A stretch of DNA of 64,000 bases from Balanoglossus misakiensis. Taxonomy: Eukaryota > Hemichordata. The stretch is taken from NCBI GenBank assembly GCA_040954595.2, contig CM082592.2, positions 3,100,001 to 3,164,000 on the forward strand. The letters are read 5' to 3'. Both the position numbers and the translations under genes were made by a program. The notes beneath the pieces are model-generated. The model was not told the origin of the DNA. It saw nothing but the letters and a program-made list of their open reading frames with translations, and searched no databases. Below are positions 44,601-57,683 of this stretch, in pieces. How positions within the stretch are numbered: the stretch's first letter is position 1; each line of letters starts with the position of its first letter.

Positions 44601-45847
44601 TAGCGAGAATGATGAAAAATTGTCTGTCTCCGTAATTCAACAAGAAAGACATTGGTCCTATGCCTGGTCCTCATTAGTTGAACGTATGAACTTGTCATTG
44701 ACGTCCAACATCTTCTTTCATGTTCGTTTAATTGTACTAGAGAATGCCAATAAATTGTTGTATATTCAGTGACAGATGAAATATTTCACAAAAGAAAGCA
44801 GGACTACATGTATACGCCTTTTCCCTGAAGAGGGCGCCCTTCCAAGACGACGCGCAAACGAGGCCAGTAGGTCACAGATTAAAAACTTTTATTGTCTTTG
44901 AGTATCGTCACTATAGTTGGGACCGATGTTCGACAGCCACATTTTATTGTATAGTGGTAAGTTTTACTCGCAATTTGTGTCGTATACAAAAAAACAAACG
45001 AGCTCAAACAGTACTCAAACTGGCCTCGTTTTCTACGTCGTCTGCTTGGAGATGGCACCAGTCTGTATTTGTCACTGTGATTCTACATGTATATCAGTGC
45101 CGGTATTGTGATATTCATAGTGACCTTTAGATTTGTAGTCACTGGTTTAGTTCACTTTTTGTTGAACAATTTATGCACTTAAGCTTGTAAAATATATGCT
45201 TTGGACTATCTGATATACATGTATTTTAGCTATAGCCAACTGAGTCGTTCATTGCTATTAAAATCGGAAACAAAATTCCAGTTTTATACATTATTGACTT
45301 TGTAAAAATCGTACGTGTTCTTGGCTCTGTATATAGAACCAAGAAAGTGCTGCACATATTTTAGACTACGCAATATTCAATTGTTGATCAAACTGGTGCA
45401 ACAGTTTGTGGCCAAATCGGCAGTGAAATCTATGAACATTCCCAAGATTTTGTGGGAATGAAGATTGTTTTAGTGTCATCTGGAATTTTGTCAGAGGCAT
45501 TCTTTCTATGTTGATTTGTTGTAATGGTCGTGCATGTACGGCGTAGTAGCGAGACACTGTTTGGTCTGTAATGTTGGCCATTTGTAAATCATTTTGACAA
45601 ATATTTCAAAACTCAATAAAAACTGCTTCGCCGGCGTCAACAACTTGAAATCTTGTTTCAGAGTAATTCGTGGGGAAACTTGTCATCATAAAGGTCGAAA
45701 AATAGAAATGTTGCATGTACTCCACCCCCACCCCCAAATATCAATGGTTTACCCCTAATAAACAGTTAGTAAAATTCAAACGACAAGTCAAAATTGTCTC
45801 AAATTTGACATTCAAAATGGCTGTCAAACTGGAAAATTGCGCGCATC
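44601..45847. other. Intergenic AT-rich region
   Basis: No supported gene. A polyadenylation-like AATAAA at about 45615 and the 3' flank of the preceding gene are all that is seen. Confidence 0.5.
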
Positions 45848-46215
45848 CGTCTTTTACCATAGGATTACATTGAGAATAGCAAGAAAACTTTCTTCTACGT
45901 TTGTCATTTTCGTAAAATTTTACACATAGCTCAGTTAAGTAAAAATAAATCCACCGGTCAAATAAAATCGTTTGGTCACCGCGCTCTATTTTAAGATGAA
46001 AATCGCTAAATATTTTGCCCATAGACAAAACATTGGTGAAAAATGCTGACTTAGCAGTTTTCTTCAATTATCGACTAAATTCGCGGCCTTGTATTTCGAA
46101 AACAAGCGCGGTTCCCCTGTATTTTATTACAGATTTTCATTATAAATACAACAGAGAAACCAAAAATCCACAATTAAAATAACTGACAATACCTTCAATT
46201 TTACAATCGTACATC
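45848..46215 (+). repeat. Second copy of the repeat found in lectin copy 1 intron 4
   Basis: Aligns along its length with the minus strand of 23771-24160, with substitutions and small indels. Non-coding. Confidence 0.8.
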
Positions 46216-48769
46216 TATTAAGAAAATTTTATAAATCCAAAAGCTGTAAATAATCATCATCTGTAAGTTAAACAATACCCTAGAATTTTTATTGCCTAAC
46301 AACAAACTTCAGGAAGTGAAGTTCAGCAAGTACTAAACTGTAAGTTACTGACGTTTGAGGGCGCTATGTACTGGTAGCAGCGCCCTCATATGGCTGTACT
46401 GTCTAAGCAATTGCAATCAACCAGACATTTCAAGCATATTAATCAGGGAAGACTGCAGCTTGGCTTGATATAATCCGGTTTGAAATGTACTTCCAAAGAG
46501 GCATTTTAATTGTACTGAAATTTCTCTATCACTCAAATGTACAAACTTCAGAAAGTGTAACTTCATAGTTGAGAAAAGAACATGCCAGGATGTGTTGGCA
46601 ACAGTCTTTGACTAACTGTTTCTCAAGTACAGCCAGTTTCGCTTTTCAACAAAATGAATGAAATAGGGGCATATGAACAAGGCTCCATATCTGACAAAAC
46701 TGTTTGGCAAGCAAGGTGTCAATAAATCATATCATCGAATACTTTTCTTCTCGAAATGGAAGACTGAAAAGTTGTTTGAACACAATTCTTCGATATCAAA
46801 CGCTGTCAGACAGTTACAGTGGTATTCAAATTTCCAGCTGATGAGCAACGTGGTGTAGATGGCAACTATGCAGACAAAACACCACGAGGCTGATGAGGCA
46901 ACATGTCTGATGCATGTTACATTATAGGGTGGCCACCTTGCATCCATATGGGTGATTTCCTGACATAATCAAGTAAATTGCTATGCATATGTACCGGAAC
47001 ATTACAGACTTTGTATCTGATTTGAATGAATTGGTTAAGTGGCCCTCCATAAAAAATATCATAGAAAAATGGCTGCCAGTTAGCCATAGATCATGACATA
47101 AATTTATATACATATGTACATATGTACATAACACACTGTCCCAGTACTAAGATTGATTAGAGTCACTTTAAGGGCACCAAACTCAGGTTAACTACAGAGT
47201 AAATAAATGGCCATCCAGCTGCCACATTGGATCTTATTGCCAAATGAATTGATGTGCTATGTACACCACAGTATATTGTCCATCTCAGTTTGACTGAAAT
47301 GGGGTTCAGACATGTCCGAGAAAAGAATGTCTTTGGACAGAGGGATGGAGCTTAAATCCATGTGTTCCACAACATCACCAGGGCATAGAAAATCAACCTT
47401 CCAGCAAGATCAACACCAAAATATAAATACATAGGAAATGCCCTATTGCACTCTTCATTATGTAATTGTACTCTTGAATTATGTAACAATTGCATGTATA
47501 GTTTAGCACCATTATGAATCAAAAACCAGAAATTTCCTTCAAAATGATACAAATACTAATATAAAGCAAATACTTTGTCAGTACTGAAGCTGCATCAAAT
47601 TTGGCAGAATAAACTATTTACACATCACCCCTGAGATGAGAATGTTACAGCAAACTCTGTACTTTATTGCCAGTACCAATACTATCGTTCATGGTGCATT
47701 AATTTCTTCTCATCTTCTGTTACATTACGCTTTCGTAGAGTCTTATCCATCACATAGTCGACCGACCTACACAATAATTCAAATAAAATGTATTATTATT
47801 ACAAATTTAGATCTGTAAATTCCTCTTATAAAAAAGAACTTAGCAAATATTAATGATTGAATAATGCCTAAAAGAACAACAGAGCCAATGCTTGCATGGT
47901 GCCTGGTATACAAACAAATTCCGTAATTGTGGGCACTATACATGCGTGTATAAATTTCCTGCAGGCTTCACATTTTTCAGGTAACTGTGTTGATGGATGA
48001 AAAGAAGTATATGTGTGTGTGTGTGTCAACTGATGGATGACATATAAGAACCAGTAACTGTGGTGTATGTGTTTGTGTGTGTATGTTAGGTGCGTGTATG
48101 GCTTGCTTGGTTGGCATGCTCTCATGCATGTGCTCAATTTCGTGGGCTCACAACATGCATTATTTGAACTTGAGGCGCATAATGTAGAACAACTAGACTA
48201 GAATGGGCTGTTAGCAATGGATAAATGGCATGGTGTAAGCCCAAGTAAGCTACTAGCCTCATGTTTTGAGTCTGGACTAACTGGCTTACTGGGGTGTGAA
48301 GAAGGGCTAATGCCCATTCAGAAAAGAAACATTAGCCTGACTAGGTAAATAAGCTTCCAGTGGCCAGACACACTCAGCAAGCAGTTGGTAGCACAAAATA
48401 CATTTGTGTCAATGATAGTTGTCACCCGAGCCTGCTGCGAGTCAAAATAATCTATCATATCCCCTGCACAAAGCAAATGGGAGTTGACAATGTTCAAAAA
48501 GATGATACTTTGAATGTTGGGTATGGCCCTTTTTATCCCTATAACATTTGGTAGGAACAAAAGCCTTAATTCCATAAAGACCGAGAGAACAGGACAACCA
48601 AAATAAGGTGAAGACGGCACCTACATGTAGATTTACATCTGATTGTAATCAAATTGACTGCACTGACCAGTACACATTAGAATTTGTCATTTTTTTCGTA
48701 CTTCGAAACCCAGTTTACAATGCCGTACATAACTTACATACACAAGCACACATTCACTCCATGCCTGCT
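46216..48769. other. Intergenic region downstream of MTFP1
   Basis: AT-rich sequence without a supported gene. It includes GT-rich tracts near 48010-48085 and a small 9-bp-arm hairpin (GAGGGCGCT/AGCGCCCTC) at about 46359-46388. Part may be MTFP1 3' UTR, and a minus-strand AATAAA lies near 47661. Confidence 0.5.
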
Positions 48770-50553
48770 TTACGGAATAGTAGTTAAAGGCTGTGAGACT
48801 AACCTGTCAATTGGTTTAATTATAAAAGGTATTGTTGACAATCCTATGGCAGTTGTTGTCCATTTCCTCACATGTACTGGAAGCTTTGTATAATTCTTGA
48901 GCATGAAAAGTGACAATGCACAAATCCTGTTGATAGTGAAGCCAGGCACAGCTACTGACGCTAATCCCTGCCATATCACGCAGTCAGTCACGGCATAAAA
49001 TACCTTTTTATTCCTTGTAGACTTGTCTCTCCATGGTATCTGTGTGCACAAAAACCCAAAGCTACTGTAGCAACATTATTTGAGCAGCCTCGTGGTTTTG
49101 AGCCTCATGTTTTGAGACTTATTCGCGACATAATTGTTCCATTGCTGATATAGGAAATTAATCTTGACATGTATGTAATTTTATCTTCAAATACAAATGT
49201 TATATAGGTCAACCTATAGTCTGCCATTGATATTACCTTTTTTTAAAATATCCTCATAATGAGAATACATGCTTTAGTGTTATATTAATGAGCAATGTAA
49301 ACCTACATTGTACTGACCTTATTTGCTCTATACCCTTTGTCAATGGAATCTCCAACGACATAAGCACATGCCACTGCATAGCTGAAACGTACAACAGAAA
49401 CCGCAACTATGGACCGAAAAGATTCTCCAATTTCATTTGCATAGCCTGAAAACATCAAAACAGATTGATACAATTTAATTTTTATATCATATCATTTTTA
49501 TATCATATCATACTCCATGAGCACTGCAATGATGTTCATTTCTTCAGGCTGCTATTTCAACATCTGAACACGGTTAGTAACCGTAATCTGAATGACTACA
49601 AATTTCCATATAGAGTTCAGGATGCACTTAGGCCTTGGGATGGAAGGCAATTTTCCTTTGTTGTCGTGGATGAGGTAACACATGAGTTTCATGCTACATG
49701 TACTATGATTGCCACCCAATTAAAGTGTTCAAAGGGAATTCAGAGTCCCATTATTATACAACATTTCCTCCTCTGAACACCACATGCTTCTTCAATCTGT
49801 TGGTAAGCTTTACAATTACATCTCCAGCCACATTTTTCGCCTTGTAGTCAGCTGCTAGTGCTACCAAGTCCTGAGTAACATACATGTATTTGTATGTATT
49901 CATGGAGTAGACTTATTATGTGGTTACTGATGAAGCAAGGTGGTTTCTGTTGATATCATTTGCAAGACTAGCAGTGAGCTGGGATTTGTGACGGTTTTAC
50001 TTTTAGAAGGCTGTGAGGGCGCCATCTTCAATTGAGACCTCAGAGTTCATCTAGGGTCAGTTTGAGTCATGGCCATGCCCAATCTGATTAAAATCAGATG
50101 TAGGGAACGGCCATGCCATCCTGTTCTGGAGTTTGCCTTGGTTTTACTGAACTGCAGCTATCATTGATCATGAAAGATGAACACATGCATGTTCATGCAC
50201 ACAGTCCGATTCACGAAGTACACACGTACACATGACGGAGCTTAAGGTCTGACATCCCCCTCGTTGGAGTAAATGTCAACATAGGTGACCAGTGACCTGG
50301 ATAAATCGTGCATACGACACGTAAAACTAAAGGCCGAAACGGCTACCTCGCACGTACGTACGTCACTCACACACGCACACGATGCCGGGCCGGGCCCCGG
50401 GGACTAAGCCGACAGACCGTACCTACCTAAGTAACGAATCCATGTATCCCTAAACACGTCAATTTCTTTGCTTGTGCGTGCTTGTACGTGTACAGGACCT
50501 TGGACGCCAAGGCTATGGATGTCAGCTGTCACGTTTAGATCCGACCTTGCCAT
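48770..50553 (-). CDS. MTFP1: Mitochondrial fission process protein 1
   Basis: Minus-strand exons are 50427-50553, 49318-49445 and 48770-49039, in phase, giving 174 residues (the human protein is about 166). Matching blocks are DTWIRYLGYANEIGESFRS, DSIDKG, VIWQGLASVAVPGFTINRIC, VRKWTTTAIGLSTIPFIIKP and IDR. MTFP1 (MTP18) is a multi-pass inner mitochondrial membrane protein that promotes mitochondrial division and works with the DRP1 pathway. The N-terminus here has about 35 residues before the conserved region. The C-terminus is short: after IDR, ten residues lead to TAA. A GTTAGT directly after GACAG could be an alternative donor to an unseen last exon, but the unspliced reading already gives the expected length. 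Confidence 0.93.
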
Positions 50554-51631
50554 TTCTAACACATAGAACAACACAACGATATCTCCACGCACGCGCAGAG
50601 ACTAGCGGCCGGGATTGACAATTTTAACCTAGCTGAGGAGCCTGACCATGGTCTGACGTCTCCGTTTCCATCGCATGTTAAGTAGGCCACATTTTGTCTG
50701 GAAGTCACTAAGGGACCGTTCAGTTTTTACGGCCGGGGGGGGGGGCGGCAAGTTTGTGTCATCGGCTTTCAAAAGCAGGCCGACTCCCCCCTCCACCGAG
50801 GGCAAAAAATGATGACCCCCCCCTTTGACAGGCCCAATTGCAAAAATATGATGACCCCCCACGCCGAAAACATTCGCCGTCCTGATCCTATGTACACTGT
50901 ATGCAATAAAGGAAATGAGGCTCCTCACACCTCAATTATAATAATATCGTTGCAATAAAGAAATCTATGAACAAAATAAAATGACAAGTCAATACAATAC
51001 TTGCTAGAATTGGTAAAACAAGAAAAGTGGTGGGGGTGGGTGTGGGAGGGGGTGTCCCAAACAAGTAAATATCGGGAAAAACTTATTACCTACGTCCATG
51101 GTAAAGACACACTACCCCTGCCGCGCCACGCAGAGCCAGTCGTTTCCTCAAAGTCTTGTAGTTACCGGTAATTTATTTGCACTTTAACTAAGCGACCGAT
51201 TTACTCAATGGGTAATATTCTTCGGGGCTCAAAATTACATTATGATGCACTAAATAAAGGAAAGACAAAAATAGGGGGAAAAAACAAAAGTTAAGGAATA
51301 TAGGCCTACACATGGAAATCAACAAAAATATAAATAATTTCATACCTCAATAATCATAATGGAATGTTGTTCGTAATATACCTCCTTGAAAAAGTGTGAA
51401 TCTTGTTTCATTTCGTTCAAATTTCAATTTCAATGGGTAAAGAGTTCCGGACTTTAACCCCTGTATACCGAAAAGTTCTTTCCCACCATTTTAAAGACAA
51501 ATATTCTATAAAAATTCTGATGGAAAGCCGAGCACGTCTCACATATTACGATGACTTTGAGGAACAAGCGCATTACAGAGGTAGTATGGAGCAAAGTTGA
51601 TGGCAAAGTTATAACGAAAAAATCAATGTTC
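50554..51631. other. MTFP1 5' flank and repeat-rich intergenic sequence
   Basis: It contains the presumed MTFP1 promoter and a G/C-run repeat at about 50700-50875. The rest is AT-rich with no gene. Confidence 0.5.
50700..50875 (+). repeat. Dispersed repeat with poly-G/C runs, copy 1
   Basis: It shares CGTTCAGTTTTTACGGC, GGCAAGTTTGTGTCATCGG and AAAAAATGATGACCCCC with the reverse complement of 53060-53235. It is probably an old mobile-element fragment. Confidence 0.75.
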
Positions 51632-51750
51632 AAGTCTACATCACATAGTATTACTTGGTGGTCTCCCATATAAATATTAACAACGCCAACCGCAGCTTTG
51701 CTTCGGTGATCGGACCACAGGGATTTATTCAGGGAAAGTATGGAAATACT
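51632..51750 (-). pseudogene. 5S rRNA-like pseudogene
   Basis: On the minus strand this 119-bp stretch follows the whole length of eukaryotic 5S rRNA. On the plus strand the matching reverse-complement blocks are AGTCTACATCAC, GTATTACTTGG, TGGTCTCCCAT, GCTTTGCTTCGGTGATCGGA and TTCAGGG..GTATGG. By eye about 70% of positions agree, with many changes in stems, so it is not a functional gene. It is either a retropseudogene or the head of a 5S-derived (SINE3-type) element. Confidence 0.75.
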
Positions 51751-52012
51751 ATTATTATAATAATAGAAACTGAATAAGCTTGCTACTACCGATACACTCA
51801 GGCTGCTCTCTAGCCGTGGAAACGCAGCTGTATCGTTGGGGGTATACTGATGCGGCCCAACTCGTAGACCACATTGGAAGATTGAACGACCCGACTTGGT
51901 TCGCAGTATTCGAACGGCAAAGGAAAAAAACTGAGCGCAATTTAATAATAAATCCGTGGCAAAAGGCGATCAATAGTTTTAACTTTTTGATACAAAGAAA
52001 GGGGCGCTTTTC

Positions 52013-52540
52013 CTCCGGGACTTTCAACCAATTATTTCTGTTTCACAGATTTCAACAATGAGTTGGAAAACTCGCTTTTGAGTTTGAAAGGGTAATATTC
52101 ACAGCAAAAGTATCACATCATAACACAGGAGTCAATGTTTATGTACATTCATAAATTTAGAATTCATCGTTTTGTTCGCTGTATTTGTGCGACTGCGTCA
52201 CTAATTATTACAATCGCAGTAATGGAACTTATTCCACTGTGACGTTACTGTTGTTCACAAGATCTAGTCGTGCGAGGGCGCTTACTAGCGCTCCGGGACT
52301 TTCAACCAATATATTTCCGTGTATCCCAATGTGTTGTAAAAGTCTCTTTTGAATTTGAAAAGGGTAATATTGACGGCAAATTGTCACGTCATAACACAGC
52401 TGACACTATATACATTCGTATATTTAGAATTCGTTATTGTTATGTTGGCTGGATTTGTGTGACTGCGTCACTAAATACATTGCAGTAAGATGGAACTTAT
52501 TCCACTGTGACGTCACCGTTGTTCACCCGACAATCACAAA
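52013..52540. repeat. Two-copy tandem duplication (about 280 and 240 bp)
   Basis: Each copy starts TCCGGGACTTTCAACCAAT and contains AAGGGTAATATT, CATAACACA, GACTGCGTCACTAA and GGAACTTATTCCACTGTGAC in the same order. The second begins near 52291. The copies have diverged by substitutions and small indels. Confidence 0.85.
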
Positions 52541-53059
52541 ATAGAATGTCACCATGGTCACAGTGTTCTTCGTAGTCTCTGCGATAACACGGTGTATCGC
52601 TAGCTGTAACAAAATTCTCTCAAAGTTCAGCGAATTGCTTGACAAATTTTCTGAATTTCAATACCTTTCTTTTCAGTGTTCTAGTTGCTTCTCCCGACAT
52701 TCCTAGCGTGTTTAGGTGAGTGCAGTGGTTACTTTACTAAGCTATTTCCCTACCATGAACTTCAACGGGTTTGTCTTCATTCTTGCAGTAGGCCTACGCA
52801 ACTTATAGTTATAGGTCTAGTAAATCTCGGACCCCGTTCTCGAAAAGAACAGCGATGACGGATCGGCCAGTTGGAATCTGGAGAAATGTGATGAGGTTTA
52901 ATGAAAACTCATCAGTCAAGTAGCGCGTAAACGAACAATTTATTGCAAATGTCGCATCATTGGGAAATTAGTTGACAAAACGAAAATTGTGCTGTTCCGA
53001 TTACCCGACCTCCCCTTATTTTAGCTCGCCGACCCTAAACTTTTGTTCCGTCACGACCG

Positions 53060-53235
53060 TGCCATCTAATTTGGAGGCGAGCAGGCTCTTGGAAAATAAT
53101 ATTTTTTTGCCCGTTAAAGGGGAGGGGGTCATCATTTTTTGGTCCCGGGATGAAGGGGAGGTCTGCCTAATTTTGAAAACCGATGACACAAACTTGCCGC
53201 ACCCAGCCGTAAAAACTGAACGTTCCCATATATGT
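53060..53235 (-). repeat. Dispersed repeat with poly-G/C runs, copy 2
   Basis: Inverted relative to the copy at 50700-50875, with the same order of blocks. Confidence 0.75.
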
Positions 53236-53841
53236 TATTTGTTGCTTGTGAAAAAAATAGGAGAAATTCCGAGGGAGCCCTGCCACGATTCTTTGCCTTA
53301 GTGGAGAAGGGGGGGGGGGGTAACCTTTTGATACAGACGAGTTCCTATAGTCCCCAAATTGCATTTGTTTGCTGTCAAACTTTCGACCATTTCTCTTTGT
53401 TTGCATTGCCCGAGGCCATCCTTCCTTCCAAAATTTATATCTTGAAATCACCCTGTTGCTATAGATTTTTCAGTAAACACATGGGTAATGCATGTAACCA
53501 CCCGTTTTTATCCAGAGAGGGATACAAATTTTTCTCAACGTTTCCACTGTCCGGTAAATAACATGCAAGTACCCATTCGGAAAGAACCACAGTTGCTGTC
53601 CACCACAGTTCTCCAAATAAAATTGTATTTTGTCCAGCATTAGACTCCTGAAGATTTCAAATTTTTGTAGGCTATACTGTACAAGTGTGACCCCTTGGTC
53701 CAGGGCGACGAAGGAAAATACATTCCCTGACACAAACATCAGTTTGGCTGATAACTTCATCTCCTTTTATATTTTGTTCGGTCAGGCCACTATCATGCAT
53801 ATATGGTAGCACACATAAGAGAAAGTGGAAGCTATCTCCTG

Positions 53842-54116
53842 AGGGCGCTCAACCCATTGGCATCCTCGTTCACGCATTTAATTCTGCAAGACGTCTTGGG
53901 CCACGCAAGATTTCAGTAGGACAAACCAAATTTCATGTTTTTTTTTGTGGGAAAATTAAATTATATCAGGAAATTTATGGGGCGCTCAACCCGCTTGCAT
54001 CCTCGTTCACGCAACTATTTCTGGAAGACATCTTTGGTCACACAAGATTTCAGTAGGACAAACCAAATTTAATGTTTTTTGTGTGGGAAAATTAAACTAT
54101 ATCAGGAAATTTATGG
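53842..54116. repeat. Two-copy tandem duplication of about 137 bp
   Basis: Both copies run from GGCGCTCAACCC through GCATCCTCGTTCACGCA and AGATTTCAGTAGGACAAACC to TATATCAGGAAATTTATGG. The second starts near 53980. Confidence 0.9.
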
Positions 54117-55814
54117 TTGACACCCTGCAGCTGATATACAGGTACATGTCATGTTTGTTCTTTAGACGATACTTTGAGATTTGTCAATGTTTGCTTCCGT
54201 TTTCTGACATATCAAGTGAAATTTCAAGTAAATAAATTGTGACTGAATTTATAGAAAACATCAGATGTCTGGATTGGAAATCATATCACCAAACCGACTG
54301 CGTGTAATAGCTTGAAAATTGTTGGTAATTGTTTTGGGAACTTCTTAATGGCCATTTTAACTGCTAATTAACATTTTAGTCGCCAACATAGTGAGCTTTG
54401 CCTGCCCTGTGGCATTAATTCTTGTATAAACCATTGTCATTGCTGCCTGCAGACGTCCACTAATTCCAAGTTTATTTAGCCTGGCCCCAGACCAGTGTGT
54501 TTTAGATATATAGAAATTATATCTAACAGTGTGTTTTAGATATATAGAAATTATATATCTAAAACACACTGGTCTGGGGCCAGGCTAAAGTTTATTATAC
54601 AACACCTCGTATCATATTGCATCGGCACTGAATGTAGGGGCTATGATTCCTCATAAAATATATGCTTTAATGTCCAATGTTTTTCAGGGGGGGGTTGTTG
54701 TTGACAGAACAGCATTGCTATTCCACCAATGTTGCTCTCCCCAAAATTCCTTACAAGTTTCATTCCCTCCGAATTCAGCTTCCGGCCCAGAGGGTGGTTA
54801 ATGTATTTTCGCAATTTTGAGGTTTCCATGTTGATTCTTATTTTCATGTGGACAAGTTCACATCCTGCCACCACATCACATCTGCACATTTTCAAGTTTA
54901 CATCCACTGTTGACGGACGCACAAAATCTACTAGTTCTCTACACATACTCGAACATAAGACACTCTGCTTTAGTCTCCATTCCCATTCCATCTAGCTTGC
55001 ATTCAAACTAACACTTCCAAATGCATACACATACACAATACAGGTTATTTTTACATGAGTAGCGGTTCATGTATTTTATTGGATGAACTGAAAATTTACC
55101 CCGCACCAAAACCCAGAGGTAAAACCCTTTTTTTCATGATAAGGGAAAAAATTCTCTGGGAAAGCGTAGGTATACAGATTCATCTAGTTTTCAAACGATT
55201 GTATATAAATAAATGCCTCTTGAAAATCTAACTTTCTAATAAACTAATCTGGCATACAAATTTGTAGGTTTAGAGAAAGAAAATATTGAAAGTTTTACCA
55301 TACACCAAGCAAAATTTTGCATTGGAAGTTTAAGGTAAAACTAACAAAAATTAACTCTAAATGAATAAAGTGTTCTCAGTATCTCATAACAGATTTGGTG
55401 TTTCACTGTTCTACATATAACGTTTTCAATTAAAAAGTTTTTCAATTAAAAAGTCAATACCTGTAACTAATTTGGTACAGAACATTGTTATCATTGACAA
55501 ATGCATTCAATTCTTGAATACAAATTGCAACAATAACAATGCTCATTATGTACACAAGAAGCCATGCTTCATACACTGGCTAAAATTACTTTAAAAAGTT
55601 ATCAAATGTAACAGATAATGTATATGAGAATGATTCTAATCCAAACTATGTTCTATAAAAATTAGCAAGCGTATATTGGGCTTGAAGAGATCCACTTGAA
55701 GGAAACCTCGCAGTTACACCACTTGGAAACCTTCATTGTAGATCCAAAATTTCTTTAAACACCCCCAAACATTGAGGGGAAAAGGACAAAGAGATGAATG
55801 TTCAAATGTAAAGC
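54117..55814. other. Intergenic AT-rich region
   Basis: Apart from the foldback element at 54477-54588, nothing is recognised. Confidence 0.5.
54477..54588. mobile_element. 112-bp foldback MITE, hAT-like ends
   Basis: Terminal inverted repeats of about 36 bp begin TAGCCTGGCCCCAGACCAGT and end with the complement. The element is flanked by the 8-bp duplication AGTTTATT (54469-54476 and 54589-54596). TAG ends and an 8-bp target duplication fit a non-autonomous hAT-type element. Inside, one arm piece (GTGTGTTTTAGATATATAGA) is duplicated. Confidence 0.85.
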
Positions 55815-57145
55815 AACTGAAAACTGAAAGTGTATAAAACACTTTTAATACCAGAATGAAAAGTTTTTTATTGTTCAAAAAAGTGTAAATAACGTGTTGC
55901 CCGTAAGCCATGTTGCATAGGCTCGATGCTAGTCAATTTATGAGCAAATTCATTGCTAATATGCCATCCCCCAATAAAAAACAAAACAATTATGCCTAAA
56001 TGGCTACTACAAACACATTATTTACGTCTTTATAAGGAAAATTTTCATTAAAAAAAATCAAAGGACTGTAAACACTCGCATGATGCGTATGCACGCAATA
56101 ATGTGTAATCTGTACAAAAACAGACAAGGGCATACACACATACGTCAAAAAAGTTATATCAAAATAACTGAACGTGTATAAAAAAAAATTAAAAGTAAAT
56201 ACCACAATGAAGTTTTTTTTTTGTTCAAAAAAGTGTAAATAACGTGTTGCCCGTAAGCCATGTTGCATAGGCTCTATGCTATTCAATTTTATGAGCAATA
56301 TGCCATCCCCCAATAAAAACAAAACAATTATGCCTAAATGGCTACTACAAACACATTATTTACAACTTTATAAAGAATATTTTCATCAAAAAAAATGAAA
56401 GGACTGTAAACACTCACACAATGCGTATGCACGCAATAATGTGTAAAATAATCTGCACAAAAACACACAAGGACATACACACATACGTCAAAAAAGTTAT
56501 ATCAAAATAACTGAACGTGTATAAAAAAAAATTAAAAGTAAATACCACAATGAATTTTTTTTTTTGTTCAAAAAAGTGTAAATAACGTGTTGCCCGTAAG
56601 CCATGTTGCATAGGCTCTATGCTATTCAATTTATGAGCAAAATTCATTGCTAACATGCCACCCCCCAATAAAAAACAAAACAATTATGCCTAAATGGCTA
56701 CTACAAACACATTATTTACAACTTTAAAAAGAAAATTTTCATCAAAAAAAATCAAAGGACTGTAAACACTCACACAATGCGTATGCACGCAATAATGTGT
56801 AAAAAATCTGTACATAAACACACAAGGGCATACACACATACGTCAAAATAGTTATATCAAAATAATTGAACGTGTATAAAAAAAATTAAAAGTAAATACC
56901 ACAATGAAGTTTTTTTTTTTTTTTTTTTCAAAAAAGTGTAAATAACGTGTTGCCCGTAAGCCATGTTGCATAGGCGCGATGCTATTCAATTTATGAGCAA
57001 TATGCCATCCCCCAATAAAAACAAAATTGTGCCTAAATGGCTACTACAAACACATTATTTACGTCTTTATAAAGAATATTTGCATAAAAAAATCAAAGGA
57101 CTGTAAACACTCACACCATGCATATGCACGCATCAATTTGTAAAA
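55815..57145. repeat. AT-rich tandem array of about 350-bp units, roughly four copies
   Basis: The landmark GTGTAAATAACGTGTTGCCC recurs at 55883, 56233, 56576 and 56936, spacings 350, 343 and 360. Each unit also has CCATGTTGCATAGGC, CCTAAATGGCTACTACAAAC and ACACATACGTCAAAA. Differences are mainly poly-A/T lengths. A related, interrupted fragment follows at about 57430-57600. Confidence 0.93.
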
Positions 57146-57683
57146 TAATCTGCACAAAACACAAATGCCTACACACTATAAAAATAAAAGATATACCAGT
57201 ATATTGTTGAATACTAGTGTAAAAAAAGCGAGCAATGAACTGATCCCAGGAAACTATACTGGACTTAAAGGATTTTTTGCAATTGTTTGGAACTTTTTCA
57301 CCATCAAATCAAGTTATAGTCATGTCATGCATATTCTCAAATATATTGCAAATTGAACCCTTCTCATCTGTTATAGCCATTGGGAAAACTTCATTAAAGA
57401 CGTACCCTAAAAATTTAAGGAAAAAGGACTCAGACACAGATTAAAATAAACTGAAAACTGAATGTGTATAAAATATAGAAAACATGTTTTAAACATACAG
57501 ACGCCCCGGATCTATAAGGTCCCATGGTATATATAAATATACCAAATGGGACCTTAAAAGTAAAGGCCACAATGTCATATTTTTATTGTATTAAATGTAA
57601 TAAAAAAATTTAAAATGCAAGCTGGTACACATACACACATACATATTCTTTATTTATAACATGGGAAAGAACATTCAAGAAAG
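57146..57683. other. Spacer between tandem arrays
   Basis: AT-rich. It contains a degenerate relative of the 350-bp unit split by a small hairpin at 57516-57557 (TAAGGTCCCATGGTATATA / TATACCAAATGGGACCTTA). No gene is present. Confidence 0.5.

Larger units (their letters stand above)
51751..53840. other. Intergenic region with tandem duplications
   Basis: No supported gene. It holds a tandem duplication at about 52013-52540, a dispersed repeat at 53060-53235, and plain AT-rich DNA. Open frames in it are short and overlap on both strands. Confidence 0.5.

Noticed and set aside
48604-48645. A separate last exon for MTFP1 using the GTTAGT after GACAG
   Set aside because: Candidate exons do not resemble the MTFP1 C-terminus, and reading through already gives 174 residues.
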